Shown in pieces: positions 1 to 10,247 of a stretch of DNA of 64,000 nucleotides (position 1 is the first letter of the stretch; every line of letters starts with the position of its first letter). The notes beneath the pieces are model-generated. The model ran no database searches, was not told the DNA's origin, and saw only the letters and a list, made by a program, of their open reading frames with translations. Location of the stretch: NCBI RefSeq assembly GCF_013753875.1, contig NZ_SMDS01000019.1:124001-188000 (forward strand). Reading direction: 5' to 3'. The stretch is from Candidatus Pantoea persica (GTDB taxonomy: Bacteria; Pseudomonadota; Gammaproteobacteria; Enterobacterales; Enterobacteriaceae). The translations under genes were made by a program, and so were the position numbers.

Positions 1-753
1 GAAAAAGGCATGACGGTACGGGGGCTGCTGGCGCTTCTGGCCAGCGGCAAAGAGGCGCAGTTTTCGCTGCGGCTGGTGGAAGGGCAGCGCCTCAGTGAGT
101 GGCTCGCGGTACTACGCGCCGCGCCCTATGTGAAACACAGGCTGCAAGATGACCAGTTCGCGATCCTGGCGAAAGCGCTCGCCGTCGAGCCGCAGACGCT
201 GGAAGGCAGCTTCTATCCGGACACCTATCTCTATACCGCCAACACCAGCGACGTGGCGCTGCTGCAGCGCGCCCATGCCCGCATGAGCACGTTGGTGGAT
301 CAGGTCTGGAAAAATCGCATGGCGGATCTGCCCTATAAAAATTCTCAAGAGCTGTTGACCATGGCATCGGTTATCGAAAAAGAGACCGCTGTCAGCACGG
401 AGCGCGCGCGCGTCGCCTCGGTGTTTATCAACCGGCTGCGCACCGGCATGAAGCTGCAAACCGACCCCACGGTGATTTACGGCATGGGCGACAGCTACAG
501 CGGAACGCTGACGCGCAAAGATCTCGAGACGCCGACGGCGTACAATACCTACACCATAAGCGGTCTGCCGCCTGGCCCCATCGCCGCGCCGAGCCGCGCC
601 TCGCTGGAAGCGGCCGCGCACCCGGAGAAAACCAACTATCTCTATTTTGTTGCCGATGGCAAAGGCGGTCACACTTTTACCACCAACCTCGCCAGCCACA
701 ACCGGGCCGTGCAGGTTTACCGGCAAACGCTGAAGGAAAAAGATGAAAAGTAA
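1..753 (+). CDS. mltG: Endolytic murein transglycosylase MltG (5' end outside window)
   Basis: MltG is an inner-membrane lytic transglycosylase that cuts nascent glycan strands and so helps terminate peptidoglycan polymerisation. The frame is open from base 1, so the N-terminal membrane anchor and LysM-like part lie upstream. About 250 residues are present, against about 340 in E. coli. The YceG fold is clear: the block EGQRLSEWL, the catalytic stretch VIEKETAV with the conserved glutamate, [19 protein letters not shown], and [11 protein letters not shown] near the end. It ends in TAA and its last 11 bases overlap the tmk start, as in the enterobacterial yceG-tmk-holB-ycfH operon. No lesion is seen in the visible part. 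The identification is secure. Confidence 0.95.
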   Translation, partial: EKGMTVRGLLALLASGKEAQFSLRLVEGQRLSEWLAVLRAAPYVKHRLQDDQFAILAKALAVEPQTLEGSFYPDTYLYTANTSDVALLQRAHARMSTLVDQVWKNRMADLPYKNSQELLTMASVIEKETAVSTERARVASVFINRLRTGMKLQTDPTVIYGMGDSYSGTLTRKDLETPTAYNTYTISGLPPGPIAAPSRASLEAAAHPEKTNYLYFVADGKGGHTFTTNLASHNRAVQVYRQTLKEKDEK

Positions 754-1375
754 GTTTATCGTCATTGAGGGCCTGGAAGGCGCCGGAAAAACCACCGCGC
801 GCGAGGCGATCGTCGCCATGCTGCGCGAGCAGGGCGTAGAAGATATCGTGTTTACCCGCGAGCCGGGCGGTACGCCGCTGGCTGAACAGCTGCGCGTACT
901 GGTGAAGCAGGGCATCGAAGGAGAGCAGGTCACCGACAAAGCGGAGCTGCTGATGCTCTATGCCGCCCGCGTGCAGCTGGTGGAAACGGTCATCAAGCCT
1001 GCGCTGGCGCGAGGTGCCTGGGTGATTGGCGATCGGCACGATCTCTCTTCGCAGGCCTACCAGGGTGGCGGCCGCGGGCTGGACAGCGAGCTGATGCGCA
1101 TCCTGCGCGAGGCGGTGCTGGGCGATTTCCGCCCCGATCTGACCCTCTATCTCGACGTCACGCTGGAGATTGGCCTTCAGCGCGCCCGCGCCCGCGGCGC
1201 GCTGGATCGCATTGAGCAGGAGTCGCTGCGCTTCTTTGAGCGCACCCGCGAGCGCTATCTGGCGCTGGCGGCGGCGGATGCCTCTATCCTCACCGTCGAC
1301 GCCACGCAGCCGCTGGCCAGCGTGACGCAGGCGATCCGCGCCACGCTGGCGCGCTGGCTGGAACAGCAGGCATGA
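743..1375 (+). CDS. tmk: Thymidylate kinase
   Basis: This enzyme phosphorylates dTMP to dTDP with ATP, an essential step to dTTP in the cytoplasm. The protein has 210 residues (E. coli 213). The P-loop GLEGAGKTT is at residues 9-17, the DRH nucleotide-site motif is followed by [12 protein letters not shown], and the arginine-rich LID region lies around residues 145-155. The ATG lies inside the end of mltG and the TGA overlaps the holB ATG (ATGA), so the three genes are translationally coupled. No frameshift or missing key residue is seen. Confidence 0.97.
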   Translation: MKSKFIVIEGLEGAGKTTAREAIVAMLREQGVEDIVFTREPGGTPLAEQLRVLVKQGIEGEQVTDKAELLMLYAARVQLVETVIKPALARGAWVIGDRHDLSSQAYQGGGRGLDSELMRILREAVLGDFRPDLTLYLDVTLEIGLQRARARGALDRIEQESLRFFERTRERYLALAAADASILTVDATQPLASVTQAIRATLARWLEQQA

Positions 1376-2361
1376 ACTGGTATCCGTGGTTGAATCAGCC
1401 TTACCGACACATTATCAGCCAGCACCAGGCTGGCCGCGCGCACCACGCGCTGCTGCTTCAGGCGCTCGACGGCATGCGCGACGACGCGCTTGTGTGGGGC
1501 ATCAGCCGCTGGCTGATGTGCCAACAGCCAGCGGGCCTGAAGAGCTGTGGCGCCTGCCACGGCTGCCAGCTGATGCAGGCGCAGACGCATCCCGACTGGT
1601 ATCGTCTTGAGGCGGAGAAAGGCAAAAGCACGCTGGGCATCGACGCCGTGCGTCAGGTCACGGAAAAGCTCTACCACTACGCCCAACAGGGCGGGGCGAA
1701 GATCGTCTGGCTGCCGGACGCCGCTCAGCTGAGCGAATCGGCGGCAAACGCCCTGTTGAAAACGCTGGAAGAGCCGCTGGCCAACTGCTGGTTTTTTCTC
1801 AGCAGCCGCGAGCCGTCGCGCCTGCTGGCCACGCTGCGTAGCCGCTGTATGACGCTGGTGCTCTCTCCGCCGGATGAGGCGCAAAGCCTGCAGTGGCTGA
1901 GCCGCCAGCTGCCGCAGGATAACGCGGCGCTGCGAACCGCGCTGCGCCTCAGCGCCGGCGCGCCAGCCGCCGCGCTGCGGCTGCTGGAAACGGCACGCTG
2001 GCAGACGCGCCAGACGCTGTGCGATACGCTGCCGGCCGCGCTACGACAGGACATCCTGCAGCTGCTGCCGACGCTGAACGGCGAGGATGTGGCCGAACGT
2101 ATCAGCTGGCTGATCTCGCTGCTGATAGACGCGATCAAATGGCAGCTGCGGGCGGGCCACTGGCTGAGCAACCCCGATCGACAGGATGTAGTGGCGCTGC
2201 TGGCGCAAACTTTTTCCACCCGTGCGCTGGACGAGAGCGCGCGCGACTGGATGCAGTGTCGTGAACAGCTGCTCCACGTGGCGGCCGTCAACCGTGAACT
2301 TTTGTTAACTGACCGACTGCTGAGCTGGGCCTGCAGGCGCAAGCCCGACGTGGTCGCTTAA
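1372..2361 (+). CDS. holB: DNA polymerase III subunit delta prime
   Basis: HolB is the delta-prime subunit of the clamp-loader complex, which opens the beta sliding clamp and loads it on primed DNA. The protein has 329 residues (E. coli 334). A zinc-binding cysteine cluster is visible (MCQQ, then CGACHGC), followed by the AAA+ core with [21 protein letters not shown] and an SRC motif (TLRSRCMTL). Delta prime naturally lacks a working Walker A, so its absence is expected. The start overlaps the tmk stop. The gene appears intact. Confidence 0.95.
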   Translation: MNWYPWLNQPYRHIISQHQAGRAHHALLLQALDGMRDDALVWGISRWLMCQQPAGLKSCGACHGCQLMQAQTHPDWYRLEAEKGKSTLGIDAVRQVTEKLYHYAQQGGAKIVWLPDAAQLSESAANALLKTLEEPLANCWFFLSSREPSRLLATLRSRCMTLVLSPPDEAQSLQWLSRQLPQDNAALRTALRLSAGAPAAALRLLETARWQTRQTLCDTLPAALRQDILQLLPTLNGEDVAERISWLISLLIDAIKWQLRAGHWLSNPDRQDVVALLAQTFSTRALDESARDWMQCREQLLHVAAVNRELLLTDRLLSWACRRKPDVVA

Positions 2362-2380
2362 CGCTATTATAGGACAAGCT

Positions 2381-3172
2381 ATGTTTATTGTGGATTCCCA
2401 CTGCCATCTCGATGGCCTGGACTATGAGAAAAATCACCGCGATCTCAACGATGTGCTGGCCAAGGCCGCCGCACGCGACGTGAAGTTTATGCTGGCGATT
2501 GCTACGACGCTGCTAGGCTTCCACACGCTGAAGGCGCTGGTCGGCGAGCGGGAGAACATTGCGCTTTCGGTCGGCGTCCATCCGCTGAATCAGGAGGCGC
2601 CGTACGACGTAGAGGAGTTTCGCCGTCTGGCTGCCGATCCGCGCGTGGTCGCGCTGGGCGAAACGGGCCTTGACTACTACTATCAGCAGGAAAACAAGGC
2701 GCAGCAGCAGGCGTCGTTCCGCGAGCATATTCGCACTGGCATTGTGTTGAACAAGCCGATTATCGTGCACACCCGTGACGCGCGTGACGATACGCTGGCA
2801 ATCTTACGCGAAGAGCAGGTCGAGCGCTGCGGTGGCGTCCTGCACTGCTTTACGGAAGATCAGGCAACCGCGGCGAAGCTGCTGGATATGGGCTTCTACA
2901 TCTCTTTCTCCGGCATTGTCACTTTCCGCAACGCCGAGCAGCTGCGCGATGCCGCGCGCTATGTGCCGCTAGATCGCATGCTGGTGGAGACCGATTCCCC
3001 CTATCTGGCGCCAGTGCCTTACCGCGGCAAAGAGAATCAGCCCGCCTATACCCGTGACGTGGCCGACTATATGGCTGTGCTGAAAGGGGTCGATATCGAG
3101 ACGCTGGCGGCTGCCACCACACAAAACTTCTCCGCCCTTTTTAAGGTGCCGATGAGCCGTCTTGGCAGCTAA
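2381..3172 (+). CDS. ycfH: TatD-family metal-dependent hydrolase YcfH
   Basis: A TIM-barrel metallohydrolase of the TatD DNase family, with 263 residues (E. coli YcfH 265). The metal-ligand motif SHCHLD is at residues 6-11, GETGLDYYY carries the central glutamate, IVHTRDA and VLHCFTE give the histidines, and ETDSPYLAP carries the late aspartate. The gene lies 19 bp after holB in the same apparent operon and is followed by a strong terminator before ptsG. The family acts on DNA 3' ends or other phosphoester substrates; the precise role of YcfH is not established. Intact. Confidence 0.92.
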   Translation: MFIVDSHCHLDGLDYEKNHRDLNDVLAKAAARDVKFMLAIATTLLGFHTLKALVGERENIALSVGVHPLNQEAPYDVEEFRRLAADPRVVALGETGLDYYYQQENKAQQQASFREHIRTGIVLNKPIIVHTRDARDDTLAILREEQVERCGGVLHCFTEDQATAAKLLDMGFYISFSGIVTFRNAEQLRDAARYVPLDRMLVETDSPYLAPVPYRGKENQPAYTRDVADYMAVLKGVDIETLAAATTQNFSALFKVPMSRLGS

Positions 3173-3218
3173 GGCTTTATTTTAAAGTCCGTAATAATTC
3201 TGTCTTACCGATAAAAAT

Positions 3219-3250
3219 AGCCCTGTTTTTCACAGCAGGGCTGCTTTTTT
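3219..3250 (+). terminator. Rho-independent terminator after ycfH
   Basis: Seven-base-pair stem AGCCCTG/CAGGGCT followed by a run of T. It closes the mltG-tmk-holB-ycfH operon before the ptsG promoter region. Confidence 0.8.
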
Positions 3251-3441
3251 ATGGGGTAAAATCTCGCTATGTCAGTTAAGAACCTACTTAATATCGTTTC
3301 TGAGTAATTTAGGAAACGTGATAGCCATCAAAGTACGATTTGCTTATTTATTTTACCATTCATAATAATTAAAAGGCGGTCACCGCCATATAGGTTGCAG
3401 ATCCTCCTCCGTGACCCAGCGTACTTCGCAAAATCGCACTC

Positions 3442-3452
3442 ATACTCAGGAG
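3442..3452 (+). promoter_or_regulatory. Conserved SgrS pairing site and Shine-Dalgarno of ptsG
   Basis: The leader reads CTCATACTCAGGAGC just upstream of the ptsG ATG at 3462. The ATACTCAG core (3442-3449) matches the stretch of E. coli ptsG mRNA that pairs with the sRNA SgrS, and it overlaps the ribosome site AGGAG (3448-3452). This is seen by recall of the E. coli leader; whether SgrS exists in this genome cannot be told from the window. Confidence 0.55.
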
Positions 3453-3461
3453 CTTCAGGCT

Positions 3462-4895
3462 ATGTTCAAGAACGCATTTGCGAACCTGCAAAAGGTCGGT
3501 AAATCGCTCATGCTGCCGGTATCGGTTCTGCCGATTGCCGGCATTTTGTTAGGCATTGGTTCAGCCAACTTCAGCTGGCTGCCCGCGGTCGTTTCCCACG
3601 TGATGGCGGAAGCGGGCGGTTCGGTGTTTGCCAACATGCCGCTGATCTTCGCCATCGGCGTGGCGCTCGGCTTTACCAACAACGACGGCGTATCCGCGCT
3701 GGCGGCGGTTGTGGACTACGGCATTATGGTGAAAACCATGGCGGTAGTCGCACCGCTGGTTCTGCATCTGCCGGCGGCGGAAATTGAGGCCAAGCATCTG
3801 GCTGATACGGGCGTGCTGGGCGGCATTATCGCTGGTTCGATAGCGGCCTATATGTTCAACCGCTTCCATCGCATCAAGCTTCCAGAGTATCTCGGCTTCT
3901 TCGCCGGCAAACGCTTTGTGCCGATTATCTCCGGCCTGACGGCGATCGTGCTGGGCGTGCTGCTCTCCTTTATCTGGCCACCGGTGGGCGCCGCCATTCA
4001 GGAGTTTTCGCATTGGGCGGCCTACCAGAACCCGGTCGTCGCCTTCGGTATCTATGGCGTGGTTGAGCGTTCGCTGGTGCCCTTTGGTCTGCACCACATC
4101 TGGAACGTGCCTTTCCAGATGCAGATTGGCGAGTTCACCAACGCGGCGGGCCAGGTGTTCCACGGCGATATTCCGCGCTATATGGCGGGCGACCCGACCG
4201 CAGGCAAACTCTCTGGCGGCTTCCTGTTAAAAATGTATGGCCTGCCGGCGGCGGCTATCGCTATCTGGCACTATGCTAAGCCGGAAAACCGCGCTAAAGT
4301 GGGCGGCATCATGATCTCGGCCGCGCTGACCTCGTTCCTGACCGGTATCACCGAGCCGATCGAGTTCTCCTTTATGTTTGTGGCGCCGATCCTGTATGTG
4401 ATTCATGCCATCCTGGCGGGTCTGGCGTTCCCGATCTGTATTCTACTAGGCATGCGTGACGGCACCAGTTTCTCGCACGGTCTGATTGACTTTATCGTCC
4501 TGAGCGGCAACAGCAGCAAAATCTGGCTCTTCCCGATTATCGGGATCATCTACGGCCTGATTTACTACACGGTGTTCCGCGTGCTGATTGCGAAGCTGAA
4601 CCTGAAAACGCCGGGCCGTGAAGAGACGGCCAGCGAATCAAGCTCGGCTACCGGCACCGAGATGGCGGGCAAGCTGGTTACCGCCTTCGGAGGCAAAGAG
4701 AACATCACCAATCTGGACGCCTGCATTACCCGCCTGCGTGTCAGCGTGGCGGATGTCAGCAAGGTTGACCAGAATGAGCTGAAAGCCCTTGGCGCGCGCG
4801 GCGTGATAGTGGCAGGCTCCGGCGTACAGGCCATTTTCGGCACCAAGTCCGATAACCTGAAAACCGATATGGACGACTACATCCGTAACATGTAA
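3462..4895 (+). CDS. ptsG: PTS glucose-specific transporter subunit IIBC
   Basis: PtsG imports glucose across the inner membrane and phosphorylates it to glucose 6-phosphate, using phosphate passed from EIIA-Glc. From the ATG at 3462 the protein has 477 residues, the E. coli length; an upstream in-frame ATG at 3411 is possible, but AGGAG at 3448-3452 and the conserved start [10 protein letters not shown] favour 3462. The IIC domain (about residues 1-390) has many membrane segments and the block [11 protein letters not shown]. The C-terminal IIB domain has the phosphorylated cysteine in [10 protein letters not shown]. It stands alone between two terminators. Intact, which with zwf and pykA suggests glucose remains a carbon source. 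Confidence 0.97.
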   Translation: MFKNAFANLQKVGKSLMLPVSVLPIAGILLGIGSANFSWLPAVVSHVMAEAGGSVFANMPLIFAIGVALGFTNNDGVSALAAVVDYGIMVKTMAVVAPLVLHLPAAEIEAKHLADTGVLGGIIAGSIAAYMFNRFHRIKLPEYLGFFAGKRFVPIISGLTAIVLGVLLSFIWPPVGAAIQEFSHWAAYQNPVVAFGIYGVVERSLVPFGLHHIWNVPFQMQIGEFTNAAGQVFHGDIPRYMAGDPTAGKLSGGFLLKMYGLPAAAIAIWHYAKPENRAKVGGIMISAALTSFLTGITEPIEFSFMFVAPILYVIHAILAGLAFPICILLGMRDGTSFSHGLIDFIVLSGNSSKIWLFPIIGIIYGLIYYTVFRVLIAKLNLKTPGREETASESSSATGTEMAGKLVTAFGGKENITNLDACITRLRVSVADVSKVDQNELKALGARGVIVAGSGVQAIFGTKSDNLKTDMDDYIRNM

Positions 4896-4905
4896 TGCGT
4901 CATAT

Positions 4906-4934
4906 AAAAAAAGCCCCGCAAGGGGCTTTTTTTG
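4906..4934 (+). terminator. Terminator after ptsG
   Basis: Stem AAGCCCC/GGGGCTT with a GCAA loop, flanked by A and T runs on both sides, so it could work in both directions. Confidence 0.9.
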
Positions 4935-4973
4935 TTTGGGCAATGCGCTAGCGCGAATGAGAGGGTTTAATCA

Positions 4974-5021
4974 CTCAGCCGCTCAGCCGCTCAGCCGCTC
5001 AGCCGCTCAGCCGCTCAGCCG
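4974..5021. repeat. Six tandem copies of the 8-bp unit CTCAGCCG
   Basis: Six uninterrupted 8-bp units fill 48 bp in the space between the ptsG terminator and the dispersed repeat at about 5.0-5.2 kb. No gene overlaps it. Perfect identity of the units implies recent slippage expansion. Confidence 0.95.
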
Positions 5022-5200
5022 CTCGGCAGGCAAGTCGCAAAAGCGGCACCCTGCCAGCCCGGACCACGCGAATACGCGCCTCATCCCTGAGGTGCGCCCG
5101 TAAACCGGCCAACGCAATGCGTTGTTCAAACGCCTCGGCGTTTTGCCCCTGTCAGAGAACGCTTTGCTCTTCACGCCATCTCATTTGCTGACGGGCTTTT
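5022..5200 (+). repeat. Dispersed MITE-like repeat, diverged copy C
   Basis: This non-coding stretch shares with the element at 55345-55530 the blocks TCCCTGAGGTGCGCCCGTA, CCAACGC followed by GCGTTGTTCAAA, CGGCGTTTT, and ACGCTTTGCT(C/T)TTC in the same order and spacing. Its left end differs more than the other copies, and clear terminal inverted repeats are not visible. The copy lies between two terminators, outside any gene. Confidence 0.65.
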
Positions 5201-5212
5201 GCAGCTAGACAT

Positions 5213-5243
5213 AAAAAAAGCCCCTTGCGGGGCTTTTTGTTTT
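5213..5243. terminator. Bidirectional terminator between copy C and the GH105 gene
   Basis: Stem AAAGCCCC/GGGGCTTT with a TTGC loop and A/T runs on both sides. It would end the minus-strand rhiT-rhiN operon as well as any transcript from the left. Confidence 0.85.
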
Positions 5244-6384
5244 TACTCGGCAGTTACAGATAAACCCGCAGGTAATCCGTCAGGCACAGCAGTGCCATCG
5301 CCTGACCATAGGGCATTGATGTGAGCGGAACGTAGCGATAGTAGTCGAGGTCGCTGCCCATGGCGGTACCGAAAGACACCTGTCAGCTCGGAATCCTCGT
5401 CGATATTGGCAATCACGCCGCGCAGCGCGGCAAGTCCGGTAGGCAGGTAGTCGGGGCTCAGATAGCGCTTGCGCACCGCTTTGATGCCGTAGGCGAAGCC
5501 GGCGGTTGCGGGGGCTTCCAGATAGCTGTCGGGATCGTCGAGCAGGGTATGCCACAGGCCGCTCGGATGCTGACAGTCGCGCAGGGCTTTGACCTGGCTC
5601 TCCAGCACCTGCTGCAGAAAGCGGCGCGTCGCATGGTGTTCCGGTCAGTTCATCACTCAAGGAAATCGGGAATAACGATCGTCAGCCAGCTATTGCCGCT
5701 CGCCCAGCGTGCATTGGCGAAGTTATGGCGACCCTCAAAGCTCCAGCCGTGGAACCAGAGCCCGGTCTGACGATCCATCAGATACTGGGTGTGCAACAGG
5801 AACTGATAGCTTGCCTCCTTAATAAACTCCGGCCGATCGAGCAGCTGGCCAATCTTAGCCAGCGCCATCACGCTCATCATCAGCGCATCGTCCCACAGCT
5901 GCTGATGGTTTTCGTTGTTGTAGACGATGATGCAGGCCGCCCTGTTCGGTACGCGGCATTTCATACATGACCCATTCCGCCCAGCGCTCCAGCACCGGGC
6001 GCCACGCCGCATTGCCGCTCTCTTCATAGCGGTAGGCCAGCGTCAGGAAGGGGCCACGTTGTTGACGTTTTTCGTCGGCGTGCCCTCGGCAAGATGCGCG
6101 GCGAACCAATCATCGATAATGCTCAGCGTTTGCTTGTCGCCGGTCTGCTGATAGTAGTGCAGCATACCGTAGAGGCCGATGCCGTGCATCCACTCCCAGC
6201 CCGCCCAGCCTTTGGTATCGATCACGCGCCCGTCATCCAGACGCAGCAGGAACTCTCCCGTTTCATCGGTAATATTCACCAGGTTTTGCGTCAGCTTGTG
6301 AATCAGTTGCAATAGCTCCTGGCGCGGCAGCAAAAATTCCTGTTGGCGCAAAAGAGCACTCTGTTTCACAGGAAATACAGTCAT
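5243..6384 (-). pseudogene. rhiN: GH105 unsaturated rhamnogalacturonyl hydrolase (RhiN/YteR type), frameshifted
   Basis: The enzyme removes unsaturated galacturonyl units from rhamnogalacturonan oligosaccharides in the cytoplasm. The N-terminal part (6043-6384) is clear: a GWAGWEWMHGIGLYGML block and a spacer up to NVNNV. The reading then jumps frame three times or more, through LAYRYEESGN, QLWDDALMMSVMALAKIGQL, FHGWSFEGRHNFANARWASG, and a last frame ending at 5243 with ATAGFAYGIKAV. The order matches GH105, and about 380 codons are recoverable, close to full length. The start is ATG at 6384 with AGGAAC upstream, 18 bp after the transporter frame. The symbol is by analogy with Dickeya rhiTN. 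The gene is dead by frameshifts. Confidence 0.8.
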
Positions 6385-6401
6385 GGTTCGTTCCTATCGT
6401 T

Positions 6402-7980
6402 TTAAGGTCGTGGTAAGTGGCGCAGTGGCCAGTCGCGCATGCTTGAGCGGCGGCGCGGCCGGTTTATGCCGGTTAAGAAAGCCGATATTGTTATTGCCCC
6501 ACAGGTTTTCATAGGGCATGCCGGCCAGCGTTTCGACGATGTTGCGCGCCTCTGGCGTAATGCTTTAGGCAGCACTTGGTCGGCTTCGCGCATCTTCAGC
6601 GTCTCTTTGCGCAGCACGGTGTGAGTCTGGAGATTGAGTTCGAAGCGCAGCGAGATCAGGAAGCCGCACGCCAGCACGCACAGCGTGCCGATGCTGAGAA
6701 TGCCTAAAATGGTGTGGCCTACGCCTGGCGCCTGCGTCGCCTAAGCGGAGACGAAGCCGGACAGCTGCAGCACGATACCTACCAGCATCACTGCACCCAC
6801 CTGCGATGCTTTGCGCGTCAGCGTCATGATGCCGGCGAAGATGCCTTCGCGGCGCTGACCGGCGATCACCTCATCCACGTCGGCGATGATATAGGTATAG
6901 GTGTTCCACGGAACGTATTTGATGCCGCCGCGGCTCAGATCGGCCAGAGCAGAAATCACCAGCAACAGCGACATGTTGTCGTTCATGCCCGCATACCAGA
7001 GGCCCGCGCAAGGAGATTGCCGCCAGACCGAAAAGCAGTACCACAGACGGTAGGCGGGCGCTGGTCCGATGCGGATACAGAGCGGAATCATGCCCATCAC
7101 GGAGATGAACTGCAGTACCGCCATGATGCCCATCAGGTTTGGGGCGATTTGCGCGCTTTGCATTAGTACGAACACCACATACCAGGTAAACACCGCGTTA
7201 AAGACATCCTGCGCGATATAGCCGCCCAGATACATGCCGAGATGCTGGTGAAAGATGCGGATGCGCAGCGTTGAGGCGAGCTCTACATAGTGGCGCTTCA
7301 GACTTTGCAGCAGCGTCAGCTGGCGCTTTTCTTCCTCGGCGCGCCGCGACTCTTCTCAAAAGTCCTCCGCGTCGCGCTCCCAGATAAAGAGCCACACCAG
7401 CGTCAGCAACAGCGCGCAGATCACCGAGAAGACCAGGCTGGCGTAGAAAAAGGAGAGCGGATTATCTTCGCCGAGCGCCCCGATAAGAATGCCCGGTAGG
7501 AAGGCAGCCAGGATGGCGGAGAGCTGCGCCAGCGCGATGCGGGCACCGGAAAAGCGGATTTTTTGCTTGAAGTCGTCGGTCATCTCCGGTACCAGCGTCT
7601 CATAGGGCACCAGAATCATGGTGTAGACTACGTCAAACAGCAGATAGGTGGCGAGATACCACCAGAAGCCCATATCGCTCAGCCACATCAAGCTGTAGCT
7701 GAAGACCAGGGAATGCCGAGCTGAATAAAGAATTTCCGCCGGCCGAAGCGTTTGCCCAGCCAGGTCGAGCCAAAATTATCGGTTAAAAAGCCCATCAGCG
7801 GGCTGACTACCGCGTCTAGCACGCGTGCGGCGGCAAAAATAAAGGTGGCCTGAAGTGGCGTCAGGCCGCAGAAGGTGGTGTAAAAATAGAGCAGCCAGGC
7901 CGCAGTCAGAGCCGTGGTGCCAGCGCCGAAAAAATCTCCGGAGCCGTAAGCCAGATAGTGGCCGATACCAATTCAGATGC
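6402..7980 (-). pseudogene. rhiT: GPH-family sugar:cation symporter (RhiT-like), broken
   Basis: Remnant of a 12-helix glycoside-pentoside-hexuronide symporter, the expected importer for the neighbouring hydrolase. Recognisable pieces in order are YGSGDFFGAG near the start, RVLDAVVSPLMGFLTDNFG, a long block at 7356-7691 (SDMGFWWYLATYLLFDVVYT, then ETLVPEMTDD), then APNLMGIMAVLQFISVMGMI and SRGGIKYVPWNTYTYIIADV. These lie in at least four frames, so several one-base indels separate them. The start codon also looks lost, since a good AAGGAG on the minus strand is followed by ATCTGA instead of a start. In E. coli this interval between ptsG and hinT holds fhuE, so the rhi pair is an accessory replacement. 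Confidence 0.75.
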
Positions 7981-8318
7981 TCCTTTCTAGACAGTGTCAT
8001 TTAATCTTTTATGATCCGGACGACAGATTCGGAATGGATAGAAAGTAGAGCCGCAGCGCAGGGCAAATCTTCGTTCATTCCGACAGGGTCTTGCGTCTGA
8101 CTGGCAAAAATACAAAGAAAGGGGCGGCCCGCTCCTGATTTATAAAACGGCGCTTCATTTTTATGTTAAGCAAAGCGGAAAATGGCGCAGCCTGAAAAGC
8201 AGGGCGCGTAAATGGCGCAAAGGCAGCCAGTTAAACAGCGAAAAGTGGCGCTGAGCTTGAAAGAAATCAAATTTCTCGCGCATACTGATCGACTGTTAAT
8301 CATTCAAGGAATGGCTCC
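7981..8318. other. Intergenic region between rhiT remnant and hinT
   Basis: About 340 bp with no supportable gene. It should hold the divergent promoters of the dead rhiT operon and of hinT. An AAGGA site precedes the hinT ATG. I see no clear operator. Confidence 0.5.
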
Positions 8319-8669
8319 ATGGCTGAAGAAACTATTTTCAGTAAAATCATCCGTCGCGAAATCCCCGCAGACGTGGTGTATCAAGACGAACTGGTCACTG
8401 CGTTTCGCGATATCTATCCTAAAGCGCCGACCCATATTTTGATTGTGCCCAACGTGTTGATTCCCACCGCCAACGACGCGCTGCCCGCCCATGAGCAGGC
8501 GCTTGGCCGTCTCTTCACCGTCGCGGCGAAAATCGCCCGCGCCGAGGGCATTGACCATGATGGCTACCGCCTCATCGTCAACTGCAACCGTCACGGCGGT
8601 CAGGAGGTGTACCACATTCACATGCATTTGCTCGGCGGACGTCCACTGGGGCCGATGCTGGCCGACTGA
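8319..8669 (+). CDS. hinT: HIT-family purine nucleoside phosphoramidase HinT
   Basis: A small cytoplasmic homodimer that hydrolyses AMP-lysine and similar phosphoramidates. The protein has 116 residues (E. coli 119). The catalytic histidine triad HIHMH sits near residues 102-106 inside [19 protein letters not shown], and the N-terminal [18 protein letters not shown] is typical. The ATG at 8319 has AAGGA upstream. The end is slightly shorter than in E. coli and closes with TGA. Intact. Confidence 0.95.
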   Translation: MAEETIFSKIIRREIPADVVYQDELVTAFRDIYPKAPTHILIVPNVLIPTANDALPAHEQALGRLFTVAAKIARAEGIDHDGYRLIVNCNRHGGQEVYHIHMHLLGGRPLGPMLAD

Positions 8670-8689
8670 CTTTTCACACGGAAGCGAGC

Positions 8690-9078
8690 TATGCGCCCAT
8701 GGCTGATGTGCATGCCGCTCCTGCTGACTCTGGCAGGGTGCAGCAGCGATAAACCGATGATTGATACCTCCCAGTCGCTGGTGATGGAGTCGTCGGTGCT
8801 TTCCGCTGGCATTATCACTGACGAACCGTTGGTGGATGAGTAGGAGGGGGCAGCAGCGCGCGCAGCATGCTCTATAATCAGCGCGAAACCTCGGTGGTCA
8901 TCCACCTATCGTTATTACTGGTATGACGACAAACGACTGGAAATCACCTCGCGCGAGCCGGCGAAAACGGTCACCGTGCCGGCGCGCGGCAGCCTTGTCG
9001 CCGCTTCCCTAAATGGGCAAGCTGACGGCCAGCAAGGTTCGTCTCTATCTCTATCTCTATCTCTATCTCTATCTCTGA
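8690..9078 (+). pseudogene. ycfL: YcfL-type lipoprotein, frameshifted with repeat-expanded 3' end
   Basis: YcfL is a small outer-membrane lipoprotein of unknown role next to lpoB. The start encodes a lipoprotein signal with lipobox LTLAGC and the typical QSLVMESSVLSAGI. The frame stops at TAG after about 50 codons. The conserved downstream pieces (YNQRETS, YRYYWYDD, AKTVTVPARGSLV) occur in other frames, so at least two indels are needed. The native end, which reads VRLYLYL in E. coli, has grown into alternating LY codons because of a CTCTAT repeat at 9043-9075. Confidence 0.8.
9043..9075 (+). repeat. Five tandem CTCTAT hexanucleotides at the ycfL 3' end
   Basis: Five perfect CTCTAT units plus a partial unit precede the TGA of the ycfL remnant and lie 13 bp before the lpoB start. 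In the ycfL frame they code for Leu-Tyr repeats. The array also falls in the lpoB leader. Confidence 0.95.
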
Positions 9079-9088
9079 GGACTGCTAC

Positions 9089-9655
9089 GTGATTCGCCGA
9101 CTCCCTCGTTCCGGAGCGTTATTAATGGCGCTCATTCTTTCTGGCTGCGTGATCCAGCAGCAGCAACCCGCACCTGTCGAACCGACGCAACCGACTGAAC
9201 CAACCCAACCGCAGCCGGTGCCACAGCCGCCGAAGCTGAAAACCATTAACTGGGACGCCAGTGTGCAGCCGCTGGTGGCGCAAATGCTGCGTTCGGCCAA
9301 CAGCGCCACGCCGGGCAGCGTGCTAATGGTCGACCGCATTAAAAACAGCACCAACGGCGTATTGCAGAGCGAAAAGGCCACCGACGCCATTCATAACGCG
9401 CTGGCCAACAACGGCAAATTTCCCCTGGTGACCAACGATCAGCTGGCGCAGGCCAAGCTGACTCTGGGCCTGTCGCCGGACGACAGCCTCAACTCGCGCA
9501 GCAAGGCGATCGGCTTGGCGCGCACGCTGAACGCGCAGTATGTGCTCTACAGCACGGCGCAGGGCGATGTCAAAACCCCGACGCTGCAGATGCAGCTGAT
9601 GCTGGTACAGACCGGCGAGATTATCTGGTCCGGCAAGGGTGTCGCTCAGAATTGA
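9089..9655 (+). CDS. lpoB: Penicillin-binding protein activator LpoB
   Basis: LpoB is an outer-membrane lipoprotein that spans the periplasm to activate the peptidoglycan synthase PBP1b. The protein has 188 residues (E. coli 213), with the shortening in the low-complexity linker. The signal peptide ends in lipobox LILSGC, then comes a Q/P/T-rich stretch (residues about 24-48), then the globular domain with [16 protein letters not shown] and the conserved end [19 protein letters not shown]. The start is GTG at 9089 with GAGG upstream. It overlaps the thiK start. Intact. Confidence 0.93.
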   Translation: MIRRLPRSGALLMALILSGCVIQQQQPAPVEPTQPTEPTQPQPVPQPPKLKTINWDASVQPLVAQMLRSANSATPGSVLMVDRIKNSTNGVLQSEKATDAIHNALANNGKFPLVTNDQLAQAKLTLGLSPDDSLNSRSKAIGLARTLNAQYVLYSTAQGDVKTPTLQMQLMLVQTGEIIWSGKGVAQN

Positions 9656-10212
9656 TCCCCGGCTGTTGGCGCGCATCGCCCAGCGGCTGCCGGGCGTAAG
9701 CGCAAACGACCTCACGCCGCTGCCCGGGTTGACCGGGCAGAGCAGCAGGCTGGAAAGCGCGCAGGGCCGGTTTCTGCTGCGCCTGGCGTCGCAGCCGCCG
9801 ATACCCCTATTAGATCGCCAGCGGGAAGCGCTCCTGCTGCACAAGCTGGCACCCAGAGGCCTGACGCCGCGGTCGCTACGGCTGGTGCCGCTGCATATGG
9901 ATGTGCACGTCGACAACCTGATCGCAGCCGGGCAGGGGCTGCATCTGATCGACTGGGAATATGCGGCAGACGGCGATGTGGCGCTGGAACTGGCTACGCT
10001 CTGCACCGCTATGCCTGAGTAGGCGGAGCGCTGGCTGGCGGAGTATGCGCAGGCCACGCGTCTCTCTCTCTCTGCCGGCGCTGACGCAACAAGTTACACG
10101 CTGGCAGCTCTGGCTGCGGCTGCTGATGGCGAGCTGTTATCAGCTGCGCGCAGAGCCGCGGCGACACCGGGCTGCGTTAGCTGGCGCGCCACAGAGCTGG
10201 CAACACTTTTAA
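9639..10212 (+). pseudogene. thiK: Thiamine kinase ThiK, deleted and frameshifted
   Basis: ThiK phosphorylates salvaged thiamine and has an aminoglycoside-phosphotransferase fold. The N-terminus ([10 protein letters not shown]-like) and the catalytic block [10 protein letters not shown]...LIDWEYA are present, but roughly 100 residues between them are missing. A TAG follows at 10020-10022. The C-terminal part ([15 protein letters not shown]) is in another frame; the frame change coincides with a run of TC dinucleotides at 10061-10073, a likely slippage site. The start GTG at 9639 overlaps the lpoB end. Thiamine salvage through this route is lost. Confidence 0.8.
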
Positions 10213-10247
10213 TTTGCGCGGCGATAGCGCCGCGTCAGGAACGAGCT

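Noticed and set aside
4974-5021. Short regular repeats considered as a CRISPR array
   Set aside because: The units are 8 bp, directly adjacent and without spacers; this is a simple tandem repeat.
10061-10073. TC run in thiK as a phase-variable switch
   Set aside because: The gene also has a large deletion and a TAG, so changes of repeat length could not restore function.
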